From assembly GCF_000485595.1 (NCBI RefSeq), contig NW_014577505.1:86110-150109 (forward strand): a DNA stretch of 64,000 bases, in the 5' to 3' direction. Both the position numbers and the translations under genes were made by a program. Below the pieces are notes generated by a model. It ran no database searches. It was not told the DNA's origin and worked only from the letters and a program-made list of their open reading frames with translations. This document shows, piece after piece, positions 21,861 through 33,404 of this stretch (position 1 is its first letter; each line of letters starts with the position of its first letter). This DNA comes from Priapulus caudatus. Its lineage: Eukaryota; Priapulida; Priapulimorpha; Priapulimorphida; Priapulidae.

Positions 21861-23460
21861 CAGTGACGTGCACATTGCGAGCGGTTCGCGAGCGAGCGTT
21901 GCACGCACGAGTGCAGCAATAAGAGAAGATGGTCATGAATTACTTACTCACGTAAGAAGATAGCCGCAGAAGAGGGTACACATGAGGTGGCAGAGGTGGG
22001 GTCTCTGCGGGAGCGTGCGCTATCCTACACTACCAAGGTCTAAGCCATTTCTTATATTTTTGATAATCTTTGGAAGAACTTTATAAAACAACACCCTAAT
22101 TTGAATGTTGCCATTGGCATTGTCTGTAGTCATTTACAGTGAGAGTTCTCAGAAAGATTTCACATTAACTAAAACAAGTGTTTTAGAAAAGAAAAATGGA
22201 GGATGGAAACGCCACTATCTATGTAAAGTGCAGATGGCTGATGTGTGTGAGCATGTATGCACTGCATACATTGAAGGTTCTGACAATTTATTATGTTGAA
22301 CATATTTCTAAGTCTTGCATATCCTTTTTTCCGAAGCAGTACGTAAAAACGGTAACTTTTATCGTTAAAAAGAAGTCGATTCCTTTTTGGGAAAGTGGCT
22401 TAGTGGAGCCAAGGATAGGCGAGGAGGCCGCATTGAGTGACGAATGCGTCAACTTCAGGAGAGATGTAATGATGCAAATGAACAATCAGATTAAAGTGTG
22501 GACCTTGGAATTCGTGCAATGAAGTTCTTGCAATGCAAATCGTGAAATGCAATTCGTGCAACCGTATTCGTGCTTGGTAACGCGATGATAGCTGATCTCT
22601 TAGCTGAAGAAAAGAAAGAACATGACTGTGCTTTTTTCTCGAAATTCTTAGGCTGCGGTCTTTAACGCTGAAAGGCTAAGCCAGCTGCAGGGAAAGCAGG
22701 AATTATATACAGCGACTGACTCTGGAGATGTTCGAGCATTAAGAAGGTCGAGTCGCGAAGTATGTTGCCATCAGTCAGTGCACTGGTGGTTCTGACTGCT
22801 AACATCTCAGACACTCTGTTCTATGGCCCATTGGCACAGTATTATAATCAGTTGGCTCTATCTTTTGCTACTACAATTGGAGTATAATTGTTGCTAATTG
22901 CTTGAATTTACAGGGTTTATTCCTGGTTCTGGCTTCTGTGATTTTGTTATACAGTTGCTACTGTCCTTTCTGTGCATGAAATCTCTTCAGTTATTGTGCT
23001 TTCACTTATTTTGCCTGTCAATTATTCTTCAGCTTTGCTTCTATGAGCGTTTTTTTCTGTTAACGTCTATATATATTTGGGACCTGCATTTTGTATTGCT
23101 GACATCAGGTTCAGGTAGCCTCAGGTTTATTTGCATGTAGTTTATTTATAGTTTATATATTTCTATACATCGCTCATATACAGTTTTGTAATTATCAATC
23201 GTATTGTCCTTCATGGATTAACTTTCAGTAAATAACTTTATATTGCGGAGTGGCCGACTTGAAGACTGTACAGTACATTCGCCCTACCTCGCTGCGTTTA
23301 TTTAAAAATATTTATTTGAAAGCGTAAATAAATTACAAAATCTAAATCTAAATCTAAATCTTGAGGACAGTATGTGCAATCACACCTGATGGGCCTCTCA
23401 TCAAGTTCGTGGTCAAGGGTTGCGAAAAAGCTATCGCCATTAGTCGTCACCTCTTTTTAG
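21861..23460. other. Unassigned sequence
   Basis: Only a short ATTCGTGCAA-type repeat (22508-22572) and an AATCTA hexamer array (23338-23360) are seen. ORFs up to 108 aa are not recognisable. Confidence 0.6.
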
Positions 23461-23465
23461 TTTTT

Positions 23466-25240
23466 CTCACAACAAGTACAACAAGAAGAGTTGCGATAAA
23501 GCAGAGGAACTGCAGCTTCCTAAAGCCGAACAGTCAAGGCTGAATGCAGCAAAGCGTGAGTGTAAGGCAGAGATGAAAAAAACTCGAGCTGCGAAGAAAA
23601 CAAAAATGAATGCTATGCCAAATGCCCAATCCCCAGCATTAAAGGCGAAACGTACTCTACAGTTTTTGTGTGTGCGGCAGCTGAACGTGAACCAGTGCCA
23701 AGCACCCCTAGACTTGTCTGATGAGTACAACGAGAAAGTTCAATCCTTTTATAAACATGAGGATCTTAGTCGACAAGCTCCTGGAAGTAAGGACAATGTG
23801 ACAATATGTGATGTGGACGGTAACAAAGTGCAGCACCAGGTCCGTTATCTGACATCGTCAGTAAATGAGACCCATGCGATGTTTGCAAATAAATTTCCTG
23901 ATGTGAAGGTTGGGAAGAGCAAATTAGCTGAACTTCGACCTTCACATATCTTGCTGAGCTGCAAGCTCCCCCACAATGTTTGCCTGTGCTAGTACCATGA
24001 AAACTTCATATCGGCAATCAATGCTTTACATAAGACACATCCAACTGTCCCATTGTACTCACATGATTTGCCAGAAACGTATCGTTGCAAACCTGCTGGC
24101 CGTGCATGCTGGTTCAATGAATGTGATTCCTGTTCTGATGGGAAGGGATTCCGTGATGAAATCCCAAGTTGATGAGATAATGAACCTTATTTGGACTGTT
24201 TGGAAAAATGATGCCGATGGGAAATTAGGCAAGGTGATTGAAGGCAAAAACCAACGATTTGATAGAACACATATGTAGCATGATCCCAACGTTCATGGAC
24301 CATTGCTTCATCAAAAAAGCAGGCAGATGCTTACAAAATGGAGAGGGTTGCGGCTGTCATTGAGGATTCTGAATTTCAGGATGAAGCACTACTGCAAGTG
24401 GATTTCTCAGAGAATTACACTTGTCTCTATCATGACGAGATTCAGAGTGCTCATTGGCAGCAGGCACAGGTCAGTCTTTTTACTGCTGCATTGTGAGTTG
24501 GTTGTGTCCTCCATCCAATCATCATGGCCTCTGATAACCTCACACACTCGAAAGACACCATTGTTGCATACATTGAACGTATTCCGGAAGAAATTCCAGA
24601 CAATGTTCAGAAATTGTCAGTGTGGTCTGATGGTCCAGCATCACAATTTAAGAATTGCTACATACTTGCATATTTGCAGACCTTGCAGGATAAGCACAAC
24701 ATCCAGATAACCTGGAATTTCTTTGCCACCTCACATGGTAAGGGGCCTATAGACGGCATCGGTGGGGCTGTGAAGAGCTTGATGTAGAATGATGTCAGAA
24801 ACAGAAAGTTTCTTGTAAACAATGCATCAACCTTCGTTGAAGCAGAAGCTGCAAGCAACGTGAAAGTGATCGAAATGAAGCCCACTGAAATTGAAGACCA
24901 ATAAAGCCTTCGATTTAGAAAAAGGTTTTCAAGGAAGCAAGTCCAATTCATGGGATAGGTTGGCTACACTGTGTGAATATGGTTAATGGAAAAGTGGTAC
25001 ATTACACTTTGACAGAAGACATGTCAGATGATGGTGAAATTGAAGATCCTACAGTTTCAGTTCAGTAGGAGACTGGTAGCTTGTAAAATATGAAGGCCAG
25101 CTTTTGCCAGGTGAAGTCAAGAAAGTTGAACATTGTGGTTATCAGGTTTCTGTCATGGTACCAGCAAGCAATAACTGGAAGTGGCCCACTTCTCCAGTCG
25201 AGATATTTTACACACGACAACTTGGTGAAAAAACCTTATT
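23466..25240 (+). pseudogene. Uncharacterised DDE-like transposase, family 1 (copy A)
   Basis: A decayed gene of a metazoan transposon-associated family without a name I can give securely. Order of motifs: HEDLSRQAPGSKDNVTICDV, KVGKSKLAELRPSHILLS, LPHNVCLC then YHENFISAINALHKTHP, RACWFNECDSCSDGKGF, LLQVDFSENYTCLYHDEIQS (candidate first Asp), WSDGPASQFKNCYI (candidate second Asp), FFATSHGKGPIDGIGGAVK. Pieces occur in different frames with stops at several points (for example near 24173 and 24785). A second shorter relative lies at 38512-39010. The DDE assignment is inferred from the spacing of Asp-containing blocks. Confidence 0.6.
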
Positions 25241-26015
25241 CTTACCTAAAACCACACCTACCCAAAAATCGGTCCGATTAAAAAATCTCTTCATCGTTTC
25301 TAAAATCGGCTCATCGCGACGCCTTCCGATAAACACCCGCACACCTACGATAAAATTGATTATTTTGTTCTGCAAGGTTGCGCCATCTTTCCTGAAAAAT
25401 GGCAGCCGTCAATTTGCATCAAGTTGCTGTGTGTATTTTTAATCATTCAATATTTTGAAGCGTTTACGCGTTTACGCCGGCAAAGAAATAGAAAAAACCG
25501 TCTAATATTGGCGAGGCAGTGGATTCAAAGACGGCAAACACTGAGCATTGTAAGGAACTTGCAGCATGAACTGTTTTTGGAAGACACAGAAGGATTTAGG
25601 AAATAATTGAGGATGAGCCCCGAGTCTTTTTCACGTATTTTGGACTACATCAAGGACGAGATCACTAAATTTCCTCAATTTCCTCATTCTCCCTCAATTT
25701 CGTTCGTCCACGCTTTGTCTATGGTAGGCGCCATTTTGAATGACATGTGACACGGGCACGTTCAGCTATTGGCTGTTCAATATTTATCGTAGACGATTTT
25801 CCTGAGTTCACGCGCACACCACAAAATCTTGTTGGATTACACAAAATCGCTTCCAAATAATCGGTTCAAAATCAAACATGTTTGATTTGGAACGATCACC
25901 CAAATAATCGTAAGTAAAATCGTCTACAAATGAACGCGCACACCTACCCGATATCGGCTGATTTCTATCGGGCCGATCAAATCGCGTGTAAAAATCGACT
26001 GGTGTGCGACCCACT
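25241..26015 (+). mobile_element. PIF/Harbinger remnant with transposase N-terminus
   Basis: 25424-25606 and the following codons encode RQWIQRRQTLSIVRNLQHEL, FLEDTEGFRK, a stop, then LRMSPESFSRILDYIKDEIT, the N-terminal pattern of PIF/Harbinger DDE transposases. The catalytic part is missing. Flanks repeat ACACCTACC / CACGCGCACACC motifs and TCGGxxGAT motifs in both orientations, suggesting a deleted non-autonomous derivative. Exact ends and target duplication could not be set. Confidence 0.6.
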
Positions 26016-26605
26016 TTATTCTTGTTTATATTTTACATTTTTCCATTTTCATGGAAGTTGACTTTTCCTTTAGAATTGCATAAGCCCTAACGGAGGAGGA
26101 AGGGGTTAATCCAACTTGATCTGAATAAATGATCATTTTATTGTATTACAAAATTCTTTACAGCAGTCAACTATCTATTTCAAAGAGTGTATCCTGGCCC
26201 ATTTTTTACACAATCATCTCTTTGCTGATACTAGTTTTGAGGTAATGCGAGTCATACTAATTATAAAATTTCTCCATTAAAAAAAAAAATTCACACACGT
26301 TGTCTTGAATACCCTATTTAGTTGTGAGTATTTACAGAATATCCATTGTTTCTTATGTGTAGTAGTTTGAGGACAAATTAGAGTTGTATGCAAATAGATT
26401 TTAAGCCATTCCTTTTCTTGTAACGTGAGTCACGCTGTAATTAATGTTTGATTAAACTGTTATGTAATCAAATAATTTTTCCCCTTGATCAGTTTATAAC
26501 TGGCCCAGAGGTATCTATACACAACAGATGAAATATTTAAATGCATCATTTGTGGCCCTGCATAGTTATGAAAGTTTGAAAATGTACTAAAATGTAACGC
26601 AAGTC
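26016..26605. other. Unassigned AT-rich sequence
   Basis: Nothing recognised. Confidence 0.6.
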
Positions 26606-26890
26606 ACCGTGGAATTGTTCTACTTGTGTTTGCAATGACCATCCATAAGTGTCAAGGAATGACATCAGAGGAAGTGCATTGCCAGCACATATTTGCACCA
26701 GGCCAACCTGAATCGTTGTCAGCAAAGTAACTCGCAGGGAAGGTCTTCGAGTGGTAGGCTTTAACCTACACTGCGAAACACATCCTTGAAGAAAGCATTC
26801 GAGAGGTAAGTCCTGACCTGTGTCCTGCACTGTACTTGTTGTGGAATATCCTAGCAAACTGACGAGAAATCGATGGTCCAAGACCAAGAT
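26606..26890 (+). pseudogene. PIF1-like helicase C-terminal scrap
   Basis: In frame: MTIHKCQGMTSEEVHCQHIF and APGQ, matching the TIHKxQGxT motif V and following GQ region of PIF1/Helitron helicases, followed by a stop and a degenerate GLRVVGF-like stretch. Upstream helicase motifs are absent. Confidence 0.5.
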
Positions 26891-26984
26891 GGAAGAGGAA
26901 GTAGAAAGTCCGTTGGAGGTGTTATTTTACTTCATATAATCTCAGCAACCATAAATTATTAGAAACAGTACAATATAGTGAATT

Positions 26985-27266
26985 TTGGTTCGCATAGATG
27001 GTATTAATCAATACTCTGCTGTTAAGGTTAACTCCGAGTTCAAGACCTATGATGAGATCAGGAAGGCCCTGGACGAGTACTCCAAGAAGGATAACTTTTG
27101 CTTTATGAGACGAAATTCTACCACAGTAGGAAGAGCAAACAGAGACTTGAAGGCTGGAAGCCCTCTCTATTCATCAAAGTTCGTCTACTCTTACATCAAA
27201 CTAGGATGCAAGCATCATGGCAAACCACGTTGTGCTGGAAAGGGCATTCGGCCAAATCAGAGGTAA
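26985..27266 (+). pseudogene. FAR1-like DNA-binding domain fragment
   Basis: A 93-aa frame with FKTYDEIRKALDEYSKKDNF, FVYSYIKLGCKHHGKPRCAG and GIRPNQR. This is the layout of the FAR1/SWIM-type zinc-binding domain of MULE-derived proteins: an F/Y-rich helix then Cys-x-His-His. The fragment ends at a stop and resumes after a duplication at 27838. Confidence 0.5.
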
Positions 27267-27768
27267 TAAACAAAGATGGCTCTTCAACTAGATGACAGTA
27301 TTGAATAACATTTGTTGTCAGTGCCGCGCATAAACATTTGTTCTGTATGCCGCGCATAAACATGTGTATATTTTTTCATCATCATAATTGAAAAAAATAT
27401 TGCCTTGCACCAAATACTGGCTAACGCGCAGTATGACATGTAATTCACAGACAAAATAAGTGAAAAGCAAACAGACTTGAAGGCTGGAAGCCCTCTCTCT
27501 CCATCAAAGTTCCTCTACTCTTACATCAAACTAGGATGCAAGCATCATGGCAAACCACGTTCTGCTGGAAAGGGCATTCGGCCAAATCAGAGGTAATAAA
27601 CAAAGATTGCTCTTCAATTAGATAATGACAGTATTGAAAAACATTTGTTGTCAGTGCCGCTCATAAACATTTGTTCTGTGTGCCGCGCATAAACATGTCT
27701 ATATTTTTTCATCATCATAGTTGAAAAAAACATTGCCTTGCACCAAATACTGGCTAACGCGCAGTTAA
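27135..27768 (+). repeat. ~330-bp tandem duplication across the FAR1-like exon
   Basis: 27135-27438 is repeated at 27467-27768, both running from AGACTTGAAGGCTGGAAGCC to CTGGCTAACGCGCAGT. The second copy lacks the first part of the exon, so it is a partial duplication of the domain's C-terminal half and its downstream intron-like DNA. Confidence 0.9.
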
Positions 27769-27837
27769 CGATGCTGCTAGAATAAAAGCAGATGAAAATC
27801 ACAGTAAAGAGCAATAATATTATCAAATACTTCTGGA

Positions 27838-28302
27838 ATGTCGGTACCAACCAGATCATTTAAGTTGGACTGCCCCGCCCACATTGTAGCATCTGTCGAC
27901 AGGAAAAAAAGCAAGCTCGTGGTCCTGAAGCTTAACATGCAATACAACCATGAGATTTCTCCTGCTATATATGATAAGTACCCTGAGGTATGTGGTATGC
28001 TAGATATGGTAAAGAACATTCAATTCAGAAAAATGCACGAGTTCCAGAAGCAACTAAACAAGGACATAAATAGGATAAAAAGCTCAACGAAAGCCTTCAT
28101 CCATGCTGACAAAACAACAAATCTCTATGAACTCGAGAAAACCCAGTACAATAAACTACTACAAAACAGCATAACCTCAACCTACAAGAAAACAAACCAG
28201 AACGCCATTAACACCATCAATCAAGAAGCTAAAAGCATAGCAACCGAACTCCACATCGATGACAGAACAGAACGCATAGCAGAAAGACCTTCATATCACT
28301 AA
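27838..28302 (+). pseudogene. In-frame chimera: FAR1-like domain end plus Penelope RT start
   Basis: A 154-aa frame. Residues 1-60 (RSFKLDCPAHIVASVDRKK, NMQYNHEISPAIYDKYPEV) complete a FAR1-type Cys/His domain. From about residue 62 the sequence is Penelope-like: FIHADKTTNLYELEKTQYNK and INQEAKSIATELHIDDRTE. The junction near 28018 keeps the frame by chance or selection. Confidence 0.6.
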
Positions 28303-30150
28303 AGGATCACGAAGATCATTTCTCAAATAACCCAACCTGTAGATTAATCAACCCAGCCAAGAGTGAAATACGACGCGTAAGCAAGCAGATTCTCGAGAAA
28401 ATTAACACCCATGTGAGAAATAAAACCTAACCAAACCTAACTAAACCTCCACTTAACCAATGGAAAAACTCGTCATCCGTAATCAACTGGTTCACGAACA
28501 TACCCAACCAGCAGCAACACACCTTCGCCGTATTTGACATCGAAAGCTTCTACCATCTCCATATCTGAAGAACTGCTATCCAGCTCAATCCACTTCGCCA
28601 AGAAATACTCTAACATTACTAGTCGAGACATCAACATAATTATGCACTCTAGAAAATCCCTTCTGTTTAACAACGGCGCCCTCTGGGTAAAAAAAGACAA
28701 CGACAGTATGTTTGACGGAGAAGTTTGGGAAGTTTTGACGGAGCAGAAGTATGCGAGCTAGTTGGACTATTTATTCTGAACAATTTATGCGACAAGTACG
28801 AAAAGGACAACATAGGACTATACAGAGATGACGGACTCGCAATTTTAAAGAACACCACAGGTTCACAGGCAGAAAGAACTAGACAGAGGGCACTCACGGA
28901 GAGTTCATACCTCCGCCGGCATGTACAGCACGAAAAGAGGAACACACGAAGACACGAAGACGATCGATCGACAACATGTACACGAAAACACAAACACACA
29001 AACAAACAAAATAAATCCCAATATTCTATACTTTACTCCATGCATTGATCACAACTACATGGCATCAAGACGGATGGACACCATATCAGAGTCTGAAAAG
29101 TATGCATCGAGAACCTCAGCAGCTACACCGACAGTTCTAGTTGCAGTTTCTAGTAGTTCTAGCTTGTAGTAGTGGAATCGCTGAAATATTGATTGTTGCG
29201 CGCAAGCGAGCGAGCTGCTGCTGCCTGGGCGTTCTAAGGCGAGCTGCTGCTGGCTGGCCGGCTTAAGGCGAGCTGGTGCTGAATCGATCGCGCTGCTGCT
29301 GCTGGCTCGCTGCTGGCTACACACACACACGAACATCACACGGGGGGGTTAACTCCGTTGCGGAGGTAATAAAGAAGGACATAACGAAATGCTTCAAAGA
29401 ACACGGTCTGAACATTACCATACAAGCCAACCCGAAAGTAGCAGACTACCTTGACATCACACTTAATCTAACAAACGGATCATACAGCCCCTACAGAAAA
29501 CCAAACGACTAGCCACTCTACATCAACACGAAATCCAACCACCCACCTACCATAATTAAACAACTACCCGCAGCCATCAACCGTAGGATATCAGACATCT
29601 CGTGCAGCAAAGCAGCATTTGACAAAGCTAAGCCCCCCTACGAAAAAGCTCTAAAAACAAGCGGATTTACCGAAAACCTTACATACGCCAGCCGCAACAC
29701 ATCTTCACTCGCAAGAAAGAACAGAAAAAGAAACATAATCTGGTTTCACCCTCCATACAGCCAAAACGTCCAAACTAATATCGGCAAAACCTTCCTCAAC
29801 CTCATCCAGAAGCATTTCCACAAAGAACACAAATTCCACTCTATCTTCAACAAGAACAACGTAAAAGTCAGTTACAGCTGCACGGAAAATATAGCAACCA
29901 TAATTAACAACCACAACAAGAAAACAACCAGCGACAACCCCACCCCCTCCCAGAACGTATGCAACTGCCAAAAAGAAGAACAATGTCCACTCGACAATAA
30001 CTGCCTCTCAACCAGCATAGTCTACAACGCACGCGTAGCTACAGATGAAGACTTCACAGGAAAGAACTACATCGGACTTACAAAGAGAACATTTAAACAA
30101 CGACACACTCAACACAAGCTATCCGTTCACGTGAGTTCGGCACCGTCTCT
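28018..30150 (+). mobile_element. Penelope-like element: RT plus GIY-YIG endonuclease, interrupted
   Basis: A retroelement of the Penelope class, whose RT is related to telomerase and which nicks DNA with a GIY-YIG nuclease. Visible blocks: FIHADKT; CRLINPAKSEI (stop-containing frame near 28350); FAVFDIESFY (catalytic Asp block); [46 protein letters not shown] with the YRDD active site at 28821-28832. An insertion (28877-29368) follows, then CFKEHGLNITIQANPKVADY, NIIWFHPPYSQNVQTNIGKT, VKVSYSC and IVYNARVATDE/NYIGLTKRTFKQRHTQH, the GIY-YIG nuclease, at about 30015-30125. Stops (for example 28430, 29510) and frame changes inactivate it. Confidence 0.88.
28877..29368. mobile_element. ~490-bp insertion within the Penelope element
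   Basis: Penelope coding similarity stops after the QAER motif (about 28880) and resumes at KKDITKCFKEHGL (29371). The insert contains GCTGCT/GGCGAGCTG repeats (29205-29320), (AC)n and a G run (29342-29348). No transposon ends were identified. Confidence 0.6.
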
Positions 30151-30194
30151 TTGACATCGAATAGCAAAAGAGTAGGGGTCTGAATAGCAACGAC

Positions 30195-30703
30195 ACCACA
30201 GTGGGATACAATTGCTCCACGGAACCTCACAAAACTATTTCCCTCGTCAATGTCGCAGACTGTCCCCTAAACCCTACTCTTTCGCTCATGAAGACAAGTG
30301 CTGCTAGTATCATTGCACCGTAACAGTGATGGTTCCGAGATGTCATCTTACGGTTCATCACACCATCTTCCACTGTGGCATGCACTCACATGTCAATCAA
30401 GGTTCCCCGATACGAGCTGACCATTTGAGAGATGGTCGCAATGCTGGCACATTGACCATCGGGGGCACAATCAATGCACAAACCGGAGATTGTGATGGTG
30501 ACACAATAGAACTCATGAAGTATGTGGTTTATCTAATGACGGAGCAAGTTACTATATCTATCCCGGATAGAACCCTCATCTCACAAATGGTGACACTGTC
30601 CTTGGAAGATTTATGCAACGCAATTTTCGGGTGTTTCAGCACCGCCGATCTCCCGGCCTTTCCGTACAATGCAGGCCGAGTTGTGTACAGAGGCCCAGTA
30701 TAG
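30195..30703 (+). pseudogene. Chuvirus-like glycoprotein / BEL-type env remnant
   Basis: Resembles the surface glycoprotein of chuviruses (Jingchuvirales), which is also carried as env by some metazoan BEL/Pao elements. The first frame (about 30203-30310) has the CSTEPHKTISLVNVADC pattern and ends in stops. The second (30326-30703) has a Cys block ending in FHCGMHSH and later Cys-containing blocks. Only the N-terminal region is present and it is split by stops and a frame change. No signal peptide or membrane anchor was found. It could be a viral insertion or the env of a lost BEL element; a possible LTR-like region follows at 30704-31228. Confidence 0.5.
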
Positions 30704-31228
30704 GAATATGCTGTTGACGATAGGAAAATCATACTGATAACCGGCGAGCAACAAGGCGCATTAAAAGATAATCTGTAACTTTCCGCTGTCAAAAACGAAC
30801 GAACGGTCTCTTTATTATACTCTCAGTGACACGCATTCATTGGAGTACGCGGGCGCGATGGACCTGGCCCTCTATTTAGGCGCGCATGTCTTATTTACAT
30901 TACATGGCGGCGAGAGAAGAGACAGAAGAGAACAGTTAGGAGAGTGAGGCCGCGCACAACGCGTGCAGGCGCGGGTGGACACCATCAGTAGTTCAGGCGT
31001 GGCATGTAGCAACACGTAGTTATCCTAAGTAGTCCTACGTAGTCAAGTCATGTAGCTCTATACGTAGAATAAATCATCTAGTCTGTTACAACAAAGACAT
31101 GTTATCTTTACTGTGATCTTCATCGTCACTCATCATTACGTCGCACGAGAGACAAAGAGAAGCTGACATCCTTCAAGTGGAAATGCAAACACGAAACGAA
31201 CAACGAACTGGGTTTGAAAATTAATAGT
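30704..31228. other. Unassigned, LTR-like 3' region
   Basis: Holds TTATACTCTC, repeated CTACGTAG motifs (about 31020-31070) and AATAAATC before TGTTACAAC. It could be an LTR tail with a polyadenylation signal; no partner is visible. Confidence 0.3.
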
Positions 31229-31636
31229 CAGGGTTCTCCCTACGTTGCGCAAACGGGGCGCGCGCGCCCCGTTTGGGAAAACTCCCCCCTGTTTGAATCG
31301 TTGCGCCCCGTTTAAATTACCTCCGCCCCGTTTAAATTCCACCACAATAAAAGTTTGCCAGCGCGCGAATCGACCGTCAAGAATTGCCGTTCGACCAGGA
31401 CATCCGACGCGTGTATTTTTACCGTACCACGCATGCACTGCAGACAGTACACAAGTTAACCTGACAATGCACAGTTAACCTGTAACCAACTGTACACCGA
31501 CTCGGCTATCTTATAGTTATATATACAAGAACCCCAAATACCGTCTATGGTGTGGTGGCNNNNNNNNNNCAAACGGGGCGCGCGCGCCCCGTTTGGAAAA
31601 ACTCCCCCCTGTTTGAATTTCATCCTGGGGAGAACA
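31229..31636. mobile_element. Palindrome-bearing MITE, copy 1 (contains gap)
   Basis: Starts CAGGGTTCTCCC and ends with a degenerate inverted counterpart. A perfect 26-bp palindrome centred on CGCGCGCG with CAAACGGGG arms lies at 31250-31275 and again at 31570-31595. Ten Ns interrupt it at 31560-31569. It shares nearly all its length with 53195-53658. Confidence 0.85.
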
Positions 31637-31728
31637 CAACGCAAGGATTGTACATCATAACTGCGACTATACCTAGAACCCCTGTACAATACAACGAATG
31701 ATGGTGTGGTGATTCACAATATTTAGCG

Positions 31729-33404
31729 ATATCACAGTGGGATAAAAAGCATATATGTCTGTATTGCAAGAAACCACAATCAAAATTCGCCAGACATTTG
31801 ATGACACTACACGCAAATGAAGTGGACGTAATTGATGTCAACAACGAGGAAAATGATGCAAAGAAAAAGGCAAAGTTGGCCAAACTTAGAAACATTGGCA
31901 ATCACCGCCACAACTGCCAAGTTCTCAGAGATGGCAAAGGAGCTCTAAATGTAGGTTACAGACCATCTGTAGCAATAGCAGCCGAACAGTATGCCCCCTG
32001 TAAATTCTGTTTCGTGTACCTGGTTAGATCAGATCTGTGGAAACACAAGTGTCCACTAAAACCAACTGAAGCGAACAGTAATGATGGTCCATCCAGGGTA
32101 AAGAAGACAATGAGACGACCAGCTGTAACAGGCAAACTCCTTTTACCGTCACCGCCAGGAACAAGTCTACCTCTACACGAGATTTAACAGAGCATGAAAT
32201 CTGACAACATTTCTCTTGTAGTTCGAAGTGACTAACTCCTGATAGAATTTGGACGAAGGGAGTATATGAAGCTTGGCCATGACAAAGACCAGCACAATGG
32301 GATTCGAGCACATGTGAGGCGGATGGGAAGGCTAGCCATCAAGCTGAGAGCTACTCGTAAAATGCCAGATGCTTCTCTTTCAGAATTTATCAACCCATCA
32401 TACTTTCGATTGTGAGTGGAATCTGTCAAGTCGTTGGCAGAGTTTGATGAGGAGAACCAAACGTTTGGCGTCCAGAGTCGGGCTCTTAAACTTAACCAAT
32501 ATAAGAAGTGCGCCAAAAGTTTGGAAGGGCAGGGCTTAGAAAATGGAGATTCAAGTCTACAGCAATGAGCGTGCGACTTCTACACATTGTGTGAGATGAA
32601 TTTTCCTGTTGAACTGTCTACACATGCTCTACGCACTATGCCCGAAAAAAACGGAACGCAGTGAAGGTATTACCTTTAACCGAGGATGGCGTGAAGATGT
32701 CAGAATACCTCAAGGCTCATGAACATTTGGGAACTCTGACTGGTAGCAAAGATAGCAGCAACCCAGCCGCATGGGATTGCTTGAACGCAGCAGTGTTGGC
32801 AAGCATTATTCTGTTCAATCGTAGACGCCAAGCGAAGTTATCCAAAATCACACTAAAAGATTATAACAAGAGGGAACCAAATTTCGACAAGATCGTTCTG
32901 GATGGCCTGTCAAAGATGGAACAAGCATTATGCAGGTTCTTCCACAGACTGGAAGTCAGAGGAAAACGGGGAAACACTGTACCTGTACTTCTTAATGAAG
33001 ACACAAAGATAGCCATGGATTGTTTAATCAAGAATAGAGAAATGGCAGGAGTAAACCCAAATAACATCTACCTCTTCGCAAGATCGCATTACAGAGGAAT
33101 TGGACATTTGCGGGGGTGCGATGTTCTGTGAGAACTATCAAAAGCCAGCGGAGCAGCCCAGCCAGAGAACATCAGGTCAACTAGACTCAGAAAACAGATT
33201 GCGACAATATCTCAGATTGTGAACCTGAAAAAGAATGAATTAGATGTATTGGCAAATTTCATGGGCCATGACATACGTGTAAACCGAGAATACTACAGAT
33301 TACCACAGGACTCTCCAAGTAGCCAAAATCTCATGCTAAATAATCTAATACACATAATCTGTAATAGAGCTTTGCTATGTGGGGAAGAGTATTACTCTGT
33401 GTGA
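31729..33404 (+). pseudogene. Crypton-like tyrosine recombinase pseudogene
   Basis: An N-terminal zinc-finger region (HICLYCKKPQSKFARHLMTLH; APCKFCFVYLVRSDLWKHKC) is followed by a spacer in changing frames (32240-32650: MKLGHDKDQHNGIRAHVRRM, MPDASLSEFINPSYF). Then comes a catalytic-domain-like part: VLASIILFNRRRQAKLSKIT at 32790-32850, STRLRKQIATISQIVNLKKN near 33180-33240, and ANFMGHDIRVNREYYRLPQ near 33255-33310. These give the LRK-xxAT, GH and YYRL signature of the H-x-R/H/Y recombinase core. Stops (32187, 32415, 33129) and frameshifts disable it. Crypton-like is inferred from the zinc-finger plus recombinase layout. Confidence 0.6.

Noticed and set aside
21574-21963. 129-aa and 86-aa ORFs in the CT/GA tract
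   Set aside because: Repetitive Ser-Leu and Arg-Glu composition comes from the polypyrimidine tract.
29705-29983. 92-aa minus-strand ORF
   Set aside because: Antisense shadow of clear Penelope coding sequence.
30529-30792. 87-aa minus-strand ORF
   Set aside because: Antisense to the glycoprotein-like frame, without motifs of its own.
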